Origin: Dugong dugon
Lineage: Eukaryota > Chordata > Mammalia > Sirenia > Dugongidae
Assembly: GCA_030035585.1 (NCBI GenBank)
Contig: CM057473.1
Coordinates: 12,698,501-12,762,500, forward strand
Direction: 5' to 3'
Length of the DNA stretch: 64,000 nucleotides
The position numbers and the translations under genes were made by a program. Positions 11,805-23,662 of the stretch are shown here, piece by piece. Under the pieces are notes generated by a model that worked only from the letters and a program-made list of their open reading frames with translations, was not told the DNA's origin and did not search any database. The stretch's first letter is position 1. Every line of letters begins with the position of its first letter.

Positions 11805-12503
11805 CTAATGTCTATTGCTTAATAAGTACTTGGTAATTATTAGTTGAATAGGAAAATAAACCCTCACTGACACCAGGTGTTCTTCCTGTTAATGGTTACT
11901 AGCAGATAAGCCTACCGCTCACATTTTCCACACCTCCTGGGCCATAGTACTGTGTGTATGATGCACTTTATGGAACATTGTAATGATATCGACCCTCTAA
12001 ATCAAACTGATAACAATTATGTGCAGCAAGTGCTATGTTTCTTTAGTACTTCGTGTGTATTTTTGGAAAGCTGGGTAAGATATTTTATGGTTCAAGTGTA
12101 ATCAGGAAGTTTGATTCACTTCCTGGGCCGTTGTATCACTACGGACTGCTCGTGTGATATGCTTCATGGAATATGGTACAGATATGGCCCACTTGCCATT
12201 GGCACTCTATTGTTTTAAATAAAAAACTACCAACATACAAAGATTCAGCATCCATTCCATTAGTGAAAAAACATGGTGTCACTAAAAAATTTCAAAAAGA
12301 AACCAATTGGCCCATTAAAGTGTTATTTAGGATCTAGTTAGCTCTAGGCAGGGTTATATAAAGAATCGAGAATCATTGGAGAATACCCTCCTCCAGCAGA
12401 ACTCTGAATTAATTTGTAGTTTGTACAGGATAGTATCTAGAAAATACATTTCAGGGATATTTTTTTTTTTTTTCTCAAATACATTCCTCTTTTTTATGAA
12501 TTG
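11805..12503. other. Spacer with weak internal duplication
   Basis: Two sub-blocks resemble each other ('cctcctgggccatagtac' near 11934 and 'cttcctgggccgttgtatc' near 12119, about 185 bp apart). No gene is present. Confidence 0.45.
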
Positions 12504-12690
12504 GAGCCCTGCTGGCCCCAGTGGTTCAGAGCTGGGCTGCTAAACAAAAGGTCAGCAGTTCTAATCCACCAGTTGCTCCTTGGAAACCCTATAGGGCAGT
12601 TCTACCCTGTCCTGTTGGGTCGCTATGAGTCGGAATCGACTTGATGGCAACTGTTTTTTTTTTTTTTTTTGTTTGTTTGTTTGTTTTGTT
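12504..12690 (+). mobile_element. AfroSINE, full length
   Basis: Contains 'ggagccctgctggcccc', 'agttctaatccacc' (B-box-like), 'ctccttggaaaccctatagg' and 'tatgagtcggaatcgacttg', then a T/G-rich tail. It is one of the cleaner copies in the window. Confidence 0.92.
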
Positions 12691-12814
12691 CTATGAATAT
12701 TGAGTATATTCAGATCAGAGGAAAAGGAGTGTATTGCAAAACTGTAATGGTTTTAAATACAAATAACCCTTAAATAACTAACCTTTAAATTTTGCTGTAC
12801 GATTGTCTTTGTTG

Positions 12815-13640
12815 TTTCCAAAAACCACTCTGAAACCACCGGTAGTTGGAAAACGTTAGGTTTATTGGCTCTTTTCACAGAGAGAGAGCACACATCATAG
12901 AGAAACTCTACGCCCCTCAGCAAGGGAATGTTAGGAAGGGCTTGTTACGGGTTTTGGGCATATGGTAGGAGATTTGGGGGAGGTTTCAAAGAAGTGAGTT
13001 TTTTTTTTTTTCTCTCTCAGTATTAGGTACATTCAGAAAGTGGGAGTAATTCTATGATTTTGTATCTTGATGTTTATAGGATGAGAGCGGAACGAGGAGA
13101 GGTGGGTAAAGCCATAATTAGCAAAGAAGGAGCAGTTCCGTATTAAGCCAGAAGAGGGAGCTATTTGGTCATTTTGTGCTTGAGACAGTGCTTTATGTTT
13201 TGTTTGGGATCCAATATAATTATAGAGGGACTTTTTGTCTTGATCATCACCAGCACGCAGTGGCTTTGTCTGATGTTGGTGTTCTGTGGAATTGTTTATG
13301 TTCAACAGAACACCTCAAACTTGTTATTAGCACCGGATTGCTCCCCTCTGACAGCAACAAGGGCTGCTTTATTTCTGTTTTATTTTCTTGAGACATTCAT
13401 GATTGAGATCAGGTCTTTTCTTGAGAGTAATTTTATTAAACAGAATAACTAGAGGACAAAGGGTTACTGGGCACAAAAATGAGAAATCAGAAAAGATGAC
13501 TCTTTGACTTTACCAGTTTGTCTAAGCCTGTTACAGGTACCTGAACTAATACTTAAGGGCTTATGACCAGATGAAGCAGACAGCTGTTTAACCGCATGAT
13601 TTGGAGGGCAGAGGGAAGTCGCTGCTGAACACGTCCCTAC
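12815..13640 (-). mobile_element. Possible LTR remnant (weak)
   Basis: The minus strand would place an 'aataaa' signal near 12866 and GC-richer sequence upstream, as in an LTR. I do not recognise the family and cannot find terminal TG/CA with flanking repeats. The ORFs here (95, 90 and 71 codons) overlap on opposite strands and carry no domain. It may be unique sequence instead. Confidence 0.25.
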
Positions 13641-13794
13641 ATGGGAAATGTCTACGTGTCTGAATTTAATAGACATCACTTTGGAAACTGAAAGTGACTA
13701 TCAATGTGAACATACTACTCCAGAGGAGAAATCTAGAAAAATAGAATTAGACTAAAAATCACAGACATGTTTTTAAGACATATCTTTAACAGCA

Positions 13795-13917
13795 ATAAAT
13801 TGTGTGACTGGGAACAAGTAGCTTAGACTCTTTAGTTTTCTGTTTCCTCATTGGTGGAATAAAACGACTGAACTGAAGGACTCTAAGGTCCATTTGGTCT
13901 CTCAAACTCTATGATCC
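13795..13917 (+). mobile_element. MIR-like ancient SINE
   Basis: The phrase order 'tgtgtgactgggaacaagta', 'ctgtttcctcattggtgga' and 'aaggtccatttggtc' matches the conserved core of a MIR. Confidence 0.65.
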
Positions 13918-14141
13918 TGGAGGCAATAATTATCACCTTGGGAATTCCACCTCTTCGATGCAATCAGGAACATAAGAGAATAGAACTCTAGATAAAATAA
14001 TTTTTCTCACAAAGAGGAATGTTTCAGATGAAGTAAGTGTTGGAAGAAGACTCTAAATAGTCAGTAGACAAAAACATCAGAACTTGGGAACAATAAGTGA
14101 TGATAGAGTTGGACTGGCTGGCAGATGGTATCTAGCCAGGA

Positions 14142-14239
14142 GGCTTTCCAATAATAGGTGCTGGCCAGTCACAGAAGTAAGAAGCCAGAAGGCTTTCCAA
14201 TAATAGGTGCTGGCCAGTCACAGAAGTAAGAAGCCAGAC
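14142..14239. repeat. 49-bp tandem duplication
   Basis: Units 14142-14190 and 14191-14239 begin 'ggctttccaataataggtgc' and end 'gtaagaagccaga'. They differ at only the last base, which indicates a recent duplication or strong homogenisation. Confidence 0.95.
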
Positions 14240-16490
14240 AGGTTAATCCAGGGGTAAATGGACAGTGTTGCTGGTCTTTTCTAGCCAGGATGAATAACCT
14301 TTTCATACTGAGGTGAATTCGAAGCCAAGAACACAAATTATTCATATCAGGGCTTGATAGAGTCATGGAATGAATTGATGGGTGAGCTGTTTAGGGTTGG
14401 TAAAAGGAGGAATCTGAGATAAGGAGTCTGGTAAATAAAAACATTCTGTTGTTACTGCTGCAGGAAAAACATCCTAGGTATATGTCATTCCTCATAGCCA
14501 TGTCTGAGGTGCCTTTATTAGTATTTTTGAAGGGGTCACACACTGTTTGCCAGACTTGATGCTATTGGCAGCCAAGTAAATGACAGACAGAAGAAGACCT
14601 TAACAGGACATAGGAATTTAACTTGTAAAATAATAAATATTACCCTTATTTTAAGATCATTTCATATCAGAAACTTTGAATTTCATAATAATTTGAAAAA
14701 TATGAGAGCTCAATATCTGAAAAGAAACTTAAAATTTATAAATGCCAGAAATCTTGTATTTCTTGAAAAGTGACTTCCTAATATATCTAATGAAACTAAA
14801 AATTATATATTTTTTAAAGTAAGAGAAATTAAAGGATAGGGAGAAACACATTGAGATGCAATCATCGTCATTTCAGAATACCACTCTGCCAGTTCCCAGG
14901 TAGGTTAGTTAGTGAGAAACACTTTCCTTAGCTATAGTCACAATATCACATAACACAAAATATACATTGGGCATCGAAATCCTCCAGACTCACGGAAACT
15001 CTCAACTGGAGGATATAGATATAAAAATAATAATAGTAATTGATTCTGTTGATTCGATACAGAAATGGTGACTGCTGCGAATTTCACTGTTTTAAATATC
15101 TATCTTCTTGGCTCAGAGCTTTTGGAGGGATTATAAATCATCTTGTTGTGTGGCATATACTAACCCCAGACCCCTTCTGCACTTTCTGCCTCCAGGTTTG
15201 GATATTAATTCTGTTGGCTTGCTGGTTTTCCAGGTGCTCAGATGAATGCATTGCTTTTCCAATTCTCTGAATCTCACACTGCACTTTTGCAATTACTCTG
15301 AAGTCAGCTTCTGGCTTGGGTAACACACGACTCCTTTCCTGCAGTATCATTTTTTTTTTTTTTTTTTTCCTTTTCTCCCCCTCTTCTCTTTACTTTGAAG
15401 AGCCAGGAGCTAACTCCTCATTGTGTTGACAAAATCAGACTGATAAGTCTTATCATCCCTACTGAAGAAATTTCTTAGCTTCATTATATTCCAAATCACA
15501 AGATGCTTTTTGCTTAGGTTTTGGGGGTGGGGGAAAGAAAAACCACACTTTGCAATCAACCAACTCCTGTGACTACAACTTAAAAGTGAAAGCAATTTGC
15601 TCCTCTTCAAGAGCTTTGCATACTGTTGACCATAGAGTTGACATTTAAATCATTTTTATGGAATAAATAAATGATATCAGATATTAAATTCAAACCAAAA
15701 AGTAAAAAAGGTTGTTTACGCATATTGATTCTCCACTTTAAACTATCTTAGTGTAAGCATTGTTGAAGGGAAGGGCAACAAAAAAGGGAAGCCACATTTT
15801 CCCACTTAGCACAATGCATCACAAGCTTTTCGTTTCTTACCTCTCCTCATCTTTGGCCTTATTGAACTCTGGGTCAATATTCTGGCTCTTGGCCTTGACT
15901 TCGCTATTTTGTCCAGGAAAAGCTTTATGAAATGCCTATGGAGTTACACAGCATGGGAGAACAATAACATAAAATAAAGCTGGTAAACACACTTAGAGTC
16001 TTTAACAAAGCTGGCCAACATCCCCATTTTCTCTGTTTGTATAATTTCCTGCAGACTTTCGATTGGTATATTTTTCTTTCACATACAAAAACTCTAGAAT
16101 ATTACGTTTTAAATGATTCAACTGTTATAAAGACACTGCTTTAAACTCAAACTACTGACTCAGACCATTTTGAGGGTTGTTGTCAGTAGATACATTACAG
16201 GAATAAAAGTAGGTATTGAAAACACCTAAACAGAGAACTTAAAAAACATTATCAAAAATTATTTTATAAAGCTGAGGTAAGAGACTTCTGCTTAAGAGTT
16301 CAACCACCAACTAAGAAATATTTTACTTAAATTGCATCTTCATTAGGCCCATTTTAAGTATTTATTTTTACAAGTTCATAAGCTAGTTTAGTTGAACTTA
16401 AGGAATTGCTATTTTTTTCCATGACAGTATTTCATTTATAACTTTCATTTAGAAATAGATATGTTCCAAATATATGTAATTTTATATATT
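14240..16490. other. Unrecognised AT-rich sequence
   Basis: No gene, RNA or named repeat. A poly(T) run lies at 15350-15368. ORFs of 66-76 codons overlap on both strands and look random. Confidence 0.5.
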
Positions 16491-16815
16491 GATAGTCCCC
16501 AACTTACGACATGTTCGAGTTATGACCGAACTACACGTAAGACTGTCTTTTTTTTTTTTGGGTACATTTTCTCGTTAGTAATATGTACTACCTACAATGT
16601 TGCAATGTATCGTTTGCTGATGTTATCATTCTCAGATGTTCACTCACAGATGTTTAAGACAAATAAAGATTGGATTTACAAAGATACTGATTAAAAACAA
16701 AAACAAGGAATAATAATGAAAACTAAAAAAAAAAAAAAAGGGATATTCAACTTTTGCCAGAACTGACTTAGGATGGAGTCATCAGAATGAAACCTGTCGT
16801 AAGTAGGGTACTACC
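16491..16815. mobile_element. Short DNA transposon with ~21-bp TIRs (Tigger/pogo-like)
   Basis: The left end 'gatagtccccaacttacgac' (16491 on) and the reverse complement of the right end (16795-16815, 'ggtagtaccctacttacgac') match at 18 of 21 positions. TA dinucleotides lie at 16493-16494 and 16812-16813. The internal sequence has no transposase ORF, so this is a non-autonomous element. The superfamily call rests on the TIR style and TA context. Confidence 0.75.
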
Positions 16816-17294
16816 TATAAATATAATTAGCATTTGCTGATCATATAAATGATACATGTTCATTGTAGAAAATCAGAGAAATTCTAAGATGTAAAAAAAT
16901 GATAGTCATCTGGTGGTAAAACTGAGTTAGGATTGTCCAACTCCATAGCTTGTACTTCATATTCTGTAAGAAACTTCCTTAAGGTCGCTCTCTCTTTCTC
17001 TCTAGGGTTGTATTTTAAATCAATACAAAACATTGTGAAGTTCTGTTTCTTAGTTTTAAAATTCAGTATTCTGTGGTTGAGATATAGCCATGTGGCTGTA
17101 TACAATTCTTACTATTTGCTTTGTAATTTGATTTTTTTAATTTAACATAATAATTCTAAAAAGTATTTTGTATTGAGCAGTAATCCATTCAGTGTTAATA
17201 GGAATTACTTAAATAAATTATTTTGAAGTCATATATGTTTGGGAAATGACTTTTTGCTTTACTTTGTATGGTAGATTAAACAAAACTAAACTAA
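16816..17294. other. Unrecognised AT-rich spacer
   Basis: Nothing supportable. The opposed 70-73 codon ORFs show no domain. Confidence 0.5.
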
Positions 17295-17486
17295 AATGTA
17301 TCAGTTGCCACTGAGTTGATCCTGACTCATGGTGATCCCATGTGTGTCAGAGAAGAACTGTGCTCCACAGAGTTTTCAGTGGTTGATTTTTCATAAACAG
17401 ATTGCTGGGCCTTTCCTCCAAGGTATCTCTGGGTGGACTTAAACCAACCTTTGGGTTAGCAGTCAAGTATTTAACTGTTGCACTGT
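17295..17486 (-). mobile_element. AfroSINE, first of a tandem pair
   Basis: 'ttgatcctgactcatggtga', 'gttttcagtggttgatttt' and 'gggttagcagtcaagtattt' identify a diverged AfroSINE on the minus strand. It is followed immediately by a second copy in the same orientation. Confidence 0.82.
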
Positions 17487-17687
17487 TTATTGCCATCAAG
17501 CTGATTCCGAGTAATGACGACTACGTGTGTTACAGAGTAGAATGGCCCTATAGGATTTTCTTGGCTGTAATCTTCATGGGAGCAGATTGCCAGGCTTTTC
17601 TTCCATAGTGTCATCGGGCAGGTTCAAACCACCAACCTTCAGGCTAGTAGTCAAGAGCAAACCCTTTGCAACACCCAGGGATATCTA
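17487..17687 (-). mobile_element. AfroSINE, second of a tandem pair
   Basis: Begins directly after the preceding copy ('tttattgccatcaagctgat') and includes 'ctgtaatcttcatgggagca', the long-variant middle, ending near 'gcaacacccaggg'. The two copies belong to different subtypes, so the pair is two insertions and not a duplication. Confidence 0.82.
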
Positions 17688-18560
17688 TGTATGCACATAT
17701 ATCCTGATGTTCCACATTGTAGCAATGGAAATATCATGTGCAGAAACTACTTCTGTAGCACATCCCATTATCAGGGTTCACACTGCATGTGACAATGTCC
17801 TCTTAGGTATGTGTCTAAGGAAGCCAAATGGAAGAGCTAGTGCTCAGGAAGGGCAGAAGAAAACCAGAGTTTATTTTAAGAACACATTTGTCTAGAAAGC
17901 ATCAATGACTTGCTTAAAAACATTTATTCAGAATTACTTATTTGTAACCCATCATCACTGGTCCAAAAATCAGGAATCTTTTTTGTTTCCTTTCTCTTTT
18001 TGGTAGTTTAGTATGGAGGCTTCTCTTGCCAACATGGCCTTGGCTCATATGTGTGGCTGAAACAACTCTTTTCTCAAATTCCCATCCAGTGTTTGATCTA
18101 CAGCAAGTCTCCCTAAATTTAGGTCAGGACCCTGCTTTAGAATTTGGCAAGTATATCACTCTACTGCTTTTATTCTGTATTCACAACCCCCACCTTTACC
18201 ATTAGAAGATCTATTAATGTTAATCTGCCAATGCAGCAGTTCCAGAAATTATTTTATATTAAGAATTATGTAGTATGAAATAGAATGGTTTAAAAAAAAA
18301 TTCCCATTTTTATATTATTAAAAAAGTTTAAACAGATGATTGCAGTACAGAATGTTACCCATAGTTGCTTACCAATTTTTCCACTGTGGAACAATAAGAT
18401 TTTCGTTTTTTCTCTTAGAACAGTAGTTATTTTGTTTTCAGATTTTTTTTGAAGAGAAAAAACAAAGTGATATAAAACATAGGTTTTCTGCATACCTATG
18501 ACTTTTCATGTGCATTTTTTGTGAATTAATTTAAAAAGCGATAGTTTACAATGAATCATA
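17688..18560. other. Unrecognised sequence
   Basis: No repeat or gene that I can support. ORFs of up to 102 codons at 17587-17895 run through the SINE and are spurious. Confidence 0.5.
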
Positions 18561-18729
18561 AGCCAGTAGCTGCAGAGTCAATTGCAACTCACGGCAACCC
18601 CACGCCTATCAGAGTAGAATGGTGATCCACAGCGTTTTCACCTTTCTTCGGAGGTGCCTCTGGGTGTTGAACCTTCAACCTATTGTTAGCAGCCTAGCAT
18701 GTTAACCATTTGCACCACCCAGGTACTCC
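18561..18729 (-). mobile_element. AfroSINE, diverged
   Basis: 'gtcaattgcaactcacggca', 'gtagaatggtgatccacag' and 'gcatgttaaccatttgcacc' appear in order on the minus strand. Confidence 0.8.
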
Positions 18730-18806
18730 CTAATTAATCATAAATTTCTTTTTTATAAAGTGGGCTGATGCTAAATGCTTCCACAGAATTGTGGCTGAGA
18801 AGACTT

Positions 18807-19220
18807 TGTATTAGTTATCCATTACTCGATAACCAATTACCCCCAAAACACAGTGGCTTAATACAACAATTGCTTGTTATTTCGCAGTTTCTATGGGTCA
18901 GGAGTCCAGGTGTGGCTTAGTTGGGTACCTCTGATTCAGTGCCTCTGTAAACACTGCAATCAAGGCATGCACCATCTCAAAGCTCCACAAGGGGAGGGTC
19001 TGAGCTCACTCACATGCTGTTGGGCTATTCACCTACCTCAGCTCCTTGTAGGTTGGCTGCATGTAGCATCCTAGGGCTTCTTCCTGGAGCCTCTTAACAG
19101 CATAACAGTCGGCTTCTTCCAGAAGTAGGGCTCCAAGAAAGAGTGGGGGAGAGCAAGCAAGATGGAAGTCACAATTAATTTTGTAGCCTACGCTCAGAAG
19201 TGATAGCCTATCACTTTTGA
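18807..19220 (-). mobile_element. MaLR/MLT1-like LTR fragment
   Basis: Starts 'tgtattagttatccattact' and continues 'cccaaaacacagtggcttaa', 'tcgcagtttctatgggtcag' and 'aacagtcggcttcttccaga'. I associate this wording with MLT1-type LTRs read on the reverse strand. No 3' terminal duplication is seen, so it is probably incomplete. Confidence 0.55.
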
Positions 19221-19238
19221 TGCATACCATGTCTTAGA

Positions 19239-19376
19239 GGAGCCCTGGTGGTTCAGTAGTTAAGAGCTTGGCTGCTAACCAAAAGGTGGGTAGTTTGAAA
19301 CCCTGTGGGGGAGGTTCTAGTCTGTCCTATAGGGTTGCTATGAGTCGGAATTGACTGGATGGCAATGGGGTATGTG
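19239..19376 (+). mobile_element. AfroSINE with internal deletion
   Basis: Head 'ggagccctggtggttcagta' and 'gctgctaaccaaaaggtggg' are directly followed by 'ccctgtgggggaggttctag' and 'ctatgagtcggaattgactg'. The usual ~35 bp of mid-body are missing. Confidence 0.88.
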
Positions 19377-20325
19377 TTAGAAGTAAATCAATAGATTCAA
19401 CACACACTCAAGCAGAAGGACTTTCACAAATATGAGAATACCTGGAAAGGGTTTGGGGTCCATTCTAGGGGCTAAGACATGTCCTCTGTTTTATTCTTCT
19501 GCCTGTTTCTTTGTTGGTTTGTTTTCCCCAGTCTCTGGAGATGTACTCTTCACAATTTAGCTTTGAGATGTATAAGATATGCGTCGGAACCAAATTGTAA
19601 ATGTGTGACTTTTTTTTCAGCAAAAAATAAAAAAAATAAAAAGTTTATTGCAAGAGTGCTGTTCCTGAAGCACGCCACTGTATCATTTTGAAATGTATTT
19701 TGGATTCTAGCCTGACATTGAACTGTCACAACAACCACATCCATTTACTTTCATTGTGTGTGTTTGACTCTGTCTTTATCAGACAAGGATCAAAATTAGT
19801 ATTTAAATCGTTCATAGCCAGCATGCATGTTGCTATTCACACTGGTTAATTATGTCAATAGCATTAGGCAGTTCTTGAAATGAAGAGTAATTTTTCTCCT
19901 AGAGAAGTCAGAAGATTGATTGCAGGCTTTTTTTCTTTTTTTAAAAAAATCTTTTGGATTACATATATTCTTCACGGTAATTTTATGATCTGAGGGTTGT
20001 TCTTTCATAAAAATAGAGAATTATGTACTGAATTATTTAATTAATTAATTGATTTATTATTTAATTTCACTTTTTCCAGCTTTCCAAAAGATAATAATTT
20101 TGGAAATTACTGCTTCCAAAGAATCCATTTGGTAAATGCTATGGTTAATTTTTTCTCATTAGAAATCAGCTTGTCACAGGAAGGTCATTCCCTAGAGACC
20201 CCAGGGACTCAGGAGCCAGTGGAATGAGGTTGTCTGGGGCGAGGCCTCGTAGCTCTGCAGAGAGGGAGATTCAGGGCAGTTCAAACAGAGAGAGAGCATG
20301 GGGAAAGGCGAGAACACACAGTGGG
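19377..20325. other. Unrecognised AT-rich spacer
   Basis: Contains an (A/T)-rich tract at 20025-20080 and nothing that I can name. Confidence 0.5.
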
Positions 20326-20758
20326 TGTATTTGTTCCTAGGACTGCCATAACTGGTTGGCTTAAAACAAAAATTATTGTTTCACAATTCTGGAGTCTCAA
20401 AATCCAAAACCAAGGTGCTATCAAGACTATACTTCCCCTGAAGGCTCTAGGGAAGAATTCTTTGTTGCCTCTTGCTAGCTTCTGATGGCATCTGGCGATT
20501 CTTGGTGTTCCAAGACTTATAGCTGCATCACTTTAATGTCGGTCCCCACTGACACATGACCTTCCTCCCTGTGCCTCTGTGCATCCCCCCTTTTCTAATA
20601 AGAACACCAGTCATTGTGTTCAGGGCCCACCCTAATCCAGTATGACCTCATTTTAACTTAACCAATTACATCTGCAAAGACCCTATTTCCAAATAAGGTC
20701 ACAGTCTGAGGTTCCAGGCAGACATGAATTTGAGCAGAACACTATTCGAACCACTACA
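20326..20758 (-). mobile_element. MaLR-type LTR (433 bp), near-perfect TSD
   Basis: Runs TG...CA ('tgtatttgttcctaggactg' to 'cgaaccactaca'). The internal phrases 'aagaacaccagtcattgtgt' and 'ccctatttccaaataaggtc' are the reverse strand of MLT1/MST-class LTRs. Five-base flanks 'gtggg' (20321-20325) and 'gtgag' (20759-20763) differ at one base. Confidence 0.75.
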
Positions 20759-21026
20759 GTGAGGGTTCATAAAAAAAATATCATCTTGATGCTTTACATT
20801 CATTGTGTATGTATTCTGTTTTCTACACAATTTCCTCATATCAAATATTTCATTTTAGCAAAAAAATGTAATACATTTATTTTAAACTTTGGAATTTACT
20901 CTGGTATTTTTTATTTATAATAAATATATAATACATATATAAATAGAATATAAATTGTATTTATAATAAAAATGTTACTAAACGGAAAATTTAACTAACA
21001 ATTTATAGTGTTTTATAATGCAGAAA
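20759..21026. other. AT-rich spacer
   Basis: Low-complexity 'ataaatatataatacatata' tract around 20910-20960. No gene. Confidence 0.5.
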
Positions 21027-21230
21027 GGAGCCCCTGAGTGGAGTAAACAGTAAAGAGCTCGACTACCAGCCGAAAGATTAGCAGTTTAAACCCACTCAGG
21101 GGAGACTGGCCTGGCAATCTGCTTCAGAAAGGTCACAGCTATGAAAACCCAACAGAGCAATTCTATTCTGCACACATGGGATCACCATGAGTTGGAACTG
21201 ACTCATTGCCAACTAATAACAACAACAGGA
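21027..21230 (+). mobile_element. AfroSINE, long variant with CAA-repeat tail
   Basis: 'ggagcccctgagtggagtaa', 'tggcctggcaatctgcttc' and 'accatgagttggaactgact' end in 'aacaacaacagg', a tail that matches the RTE 3' end at 36.6 kb. Confidence 0.85.
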
Positions 21231-21289
21231 TAATTTACAAACTGGTTTCTTACGCATTATTTCTTCTTATTCACATAACAAGCTTATTG

Positions 21290-21430
21290 CTAGAAGTAGG
21301 TTATATTCTGCTCTGTTTATAGATGAGGGAGACGGATCAGAGCTGTTAAGCGAATTAATTAAGGTCGGAAAACTAGTAGAGATCATAGGCTAAGCTTGAA
21401 ACTGAGTCTTGAACACAAGTCTTAACCAAT
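21290..21430 (+). mobile_element. MIR-like ancient repeat
   Basis: 'ctgtttatagatgagggaga', 'gagctgttaagcgaattaat' and 'aggtcggaaaactagtagag' follow the MIR/L3-type core order. Strongly diverged. Confidence 0.5.
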
Positions 21431-22138
21431 GCCTACTCAATATCTTCTTAAATTATTTCACTTTCTACTTTCCCATTGCTTTTATTAAGGACATTGTATG
21501 AAGGTATGTTTAAGTTCTAATATAATCAATGCATTATGAAAAGCATTAAATCTCATTTAACTTAATCTTTAGGAGTTTCTCTCTTAATGATTATCTCTTA
21601 CTCCCTCTTCTACCCACGGTAGCAACTACAGAAATATCTATGGCTGCTACAAGATACACAGATATTGATCTACTCTAACTTCCTAGCCCTGAACGTCACA
21701 ATAGCCCCTCAAACACAATAAATTTTAATTGGATTCTTCGACTGTCTTCCACGTTTAAAAATTAGCACCATCATTCATTAAGGTTGCTCCAAATATAAAG
21801 CTTGGGGTCATCTTGTATTATTCTCTGTATTTCAATTTCTTGTCAAGTTTATCTGCAAGGTCTTTTACTTTGACCTTTAAATATACACAAAATGTATTCA
21901 CTATCTTCCATCTCTATGGCCACCAGCCTAGTCCAAGCCACCATCAGCTCTTACTTGTTCTACTCTTAACTATTCTCCTGCACTTGTTACTCCACAACCC
22001 ATTCTCCATACAGCAACAGGAGGCATATTTTTACGTCAACCAAATGACATCACTTAACCCTGTCTGAAATCTGTTAACACATTCTCATCGCAGTTAAAAC
22101 AAAACCTAAATTTGTTTCTGTATTAATTCGGGCAATGC
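21431..22138. other. Unrecognised sequence
   Basis: No gene or nameable repeat. The 84-codon ORF at 21813-22067 lacks any domain. Confidence 0.45.
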
Positions 22139-22198
22139 TGTCTTAGTCTGGGTTCTCTAGAGGAGGAAAAACTGGTGAGATGTAAATATACATATATG

Positions 22199-22312
22199 TA
22201 CACACACACACATACACACATACATACACACACACACATACACATACATACATACGTACACATTTACTTACACACACACACACATATATATATATATTTA
22301 TTTATTTATTTA
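22199..22312. repeat. (CA)n/(TA)n/(TTTA)n compound microsatellite
   Basis: Runs of CA with interspersed TACA, then TATATA, then four TTTA units. It lies where the other copies of this LTR family carry a short 'tatatata' tract, so it probably expanded from that. Confidence 0.95.
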
Positions 22313-22314
22313 TA

Positions 22315-23244
22315 CACCCACTCCTTACTTATCAACATGGTTAGATTCCAAAGACCAGGTCATTATGTGAAAAGGGAGGATTTTTTTTTTTTTTCTGTTT
22401 TCAGACCTATCCATTTGTCTGATTTTTTTAATTTAGAAAATATGATCATAGAAATAATAGCAGCTAAGATTTACTGATGTGCTTATCACTGTGATGAGTC
22501 CAGTTACAGATTATTCCTCGCAGAGAAGGAGGTTTGGAGGAGACACAGCTGGAAGAAGATAAGCTGTGTGACTGGAGGACCCGCAGCTTAAGCACTTCCC
22601 CTTCCTCCTGTGCTGGGTAGGAGATTCCCCCTTGGAGCTGCCTCCAGGACTCCACTCCCACCCCTGCAAGCCCTGCATTCACTATCCTGGAGCCTGCTCT
22701 ACCCTGTGGGCTTGGTGAGTCACCAAGGCCAGGGGCTCCTGCAAGGGCTGTGAGACTGGCCACACACCTGGCCCCACTTAGGTGGAGGCTTCAGGCTCAG
22801 TTCAGCTAACTTTGAGATGTCATTAAACTCCCACGCATTACTTCCAAAACACCCTCTCTGACACCTCTTTCTTTCCTCCCTTCCCACCCCACAATAATTT
22901 TGAGCTGTAGGGCCTCTGGCCACACGTAGGAGCTGGGAACCCAGAACAAACACCCACTGGCTCAGTGCTGCATGCCCATCTGCCAGGAGGCAGTGGCCAC
23001 GGAGGAGGCCAGCAATGAGCTCAGCAACTAGAGGCAGCACCACCACCAATCGGGGGGAATGGAAGTCACGGGCCAGTGAGACCCAGCTTCACGGAGGCCA
23101 CTTGAAGGAGGTGACCATCCGTAGCCATTGCCACCATGCCTGCTGCCTTGTTACTGTGCAAAATAGTCAAATAGTAGCTTTTTTACTGTTATAATAAATG
23201 TGAAATGTCAGATAAACAGATAGTCGATAAGTGAGGGGTAGGAG
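22315..23244. mobile_element. 930-bp TA-flanked DNA transposon (pogo/Tigger-like), non-autonomous
   Basis: The left end 'cacccactccttacttatc' and the reverse complement of the right end 'ctcctacccctcacttatc' form a TIR of about 22 bp with roughly five mismatches. TA lies immediately outside each end (22313-22314, 23245-23246). The interior is unusually GC-rich for this window (about 22520-23130). ORFs of 99 and 109 codons on the minus strand show no transposase motif, so I regard it as a non-autonomous element that carries unrelated sequence or has lost its transposase. Confidence 0.72.
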
Positions 23245-23662
23245 TATATATATATATACACATAGAGAGAGAGATTTACTTCAAGGAAATGGCTCATGCA
23301 TTTGTGGGCACTAGCAAGTCCCCAATCCATAGGCTAGGAAGGCTGGAAACCTTTGCTGGCTCACAGGATTTCGGGGGCTGGTGAATCCAAAATCTGCAAG
23401 ACAGGAGGCAGGCCAAAAATCATCCCAGGAACTGGAGGTCAGACAATGAGAAGAGAGAGTGAACTTTGCCAAAACATCCATTTATACACTGGAGGCAGGA
23501 TACACCTCCAAAGAAACTCCCCTTTCAACTGATTGGCTGATCACATGAAATTACATCATAAAGGTGATTACATTATATTAGGGAAGAGTAACCTGCCCAC
23601 TATCTGCCAAAGCCCTGAGGATCACAGCCTAGCCAAGCTGACACATAACATTAACCATCTCA

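Larger units (their letters stand above)
22139..23662 (-). mobile_element. LTR (same family as 30625-31090) split by a DNA transposon
   Basis: On the minus strand this is the same LTR family as the copy at 30.6 kb. The 3' end reads 'gtctgggttctctagaggag', then a CA/TA microsatellite, the inserted element, then 'acatagagagagagatttac', 'ggctcatgcatttgtgggc' and the start 'cataacattaaccatctca'. Without the insertion the LTR would be roughly 590 bp, including the microsatellite. No clear 5-bp flanking repeat is visible. Confidence 0.8.

Noticed and set aside
22175-22477. 100-codon ORF rich in Thr-His
   Set aside because: Encoded by the CA/TA microsatellite.
22464-23049. Coding exon in the GC-rich block
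   Set aside because: Two overlapping minus-strand ORFs in different frames with no recognisable domain or splice-site pattern, within a DNA transposon.
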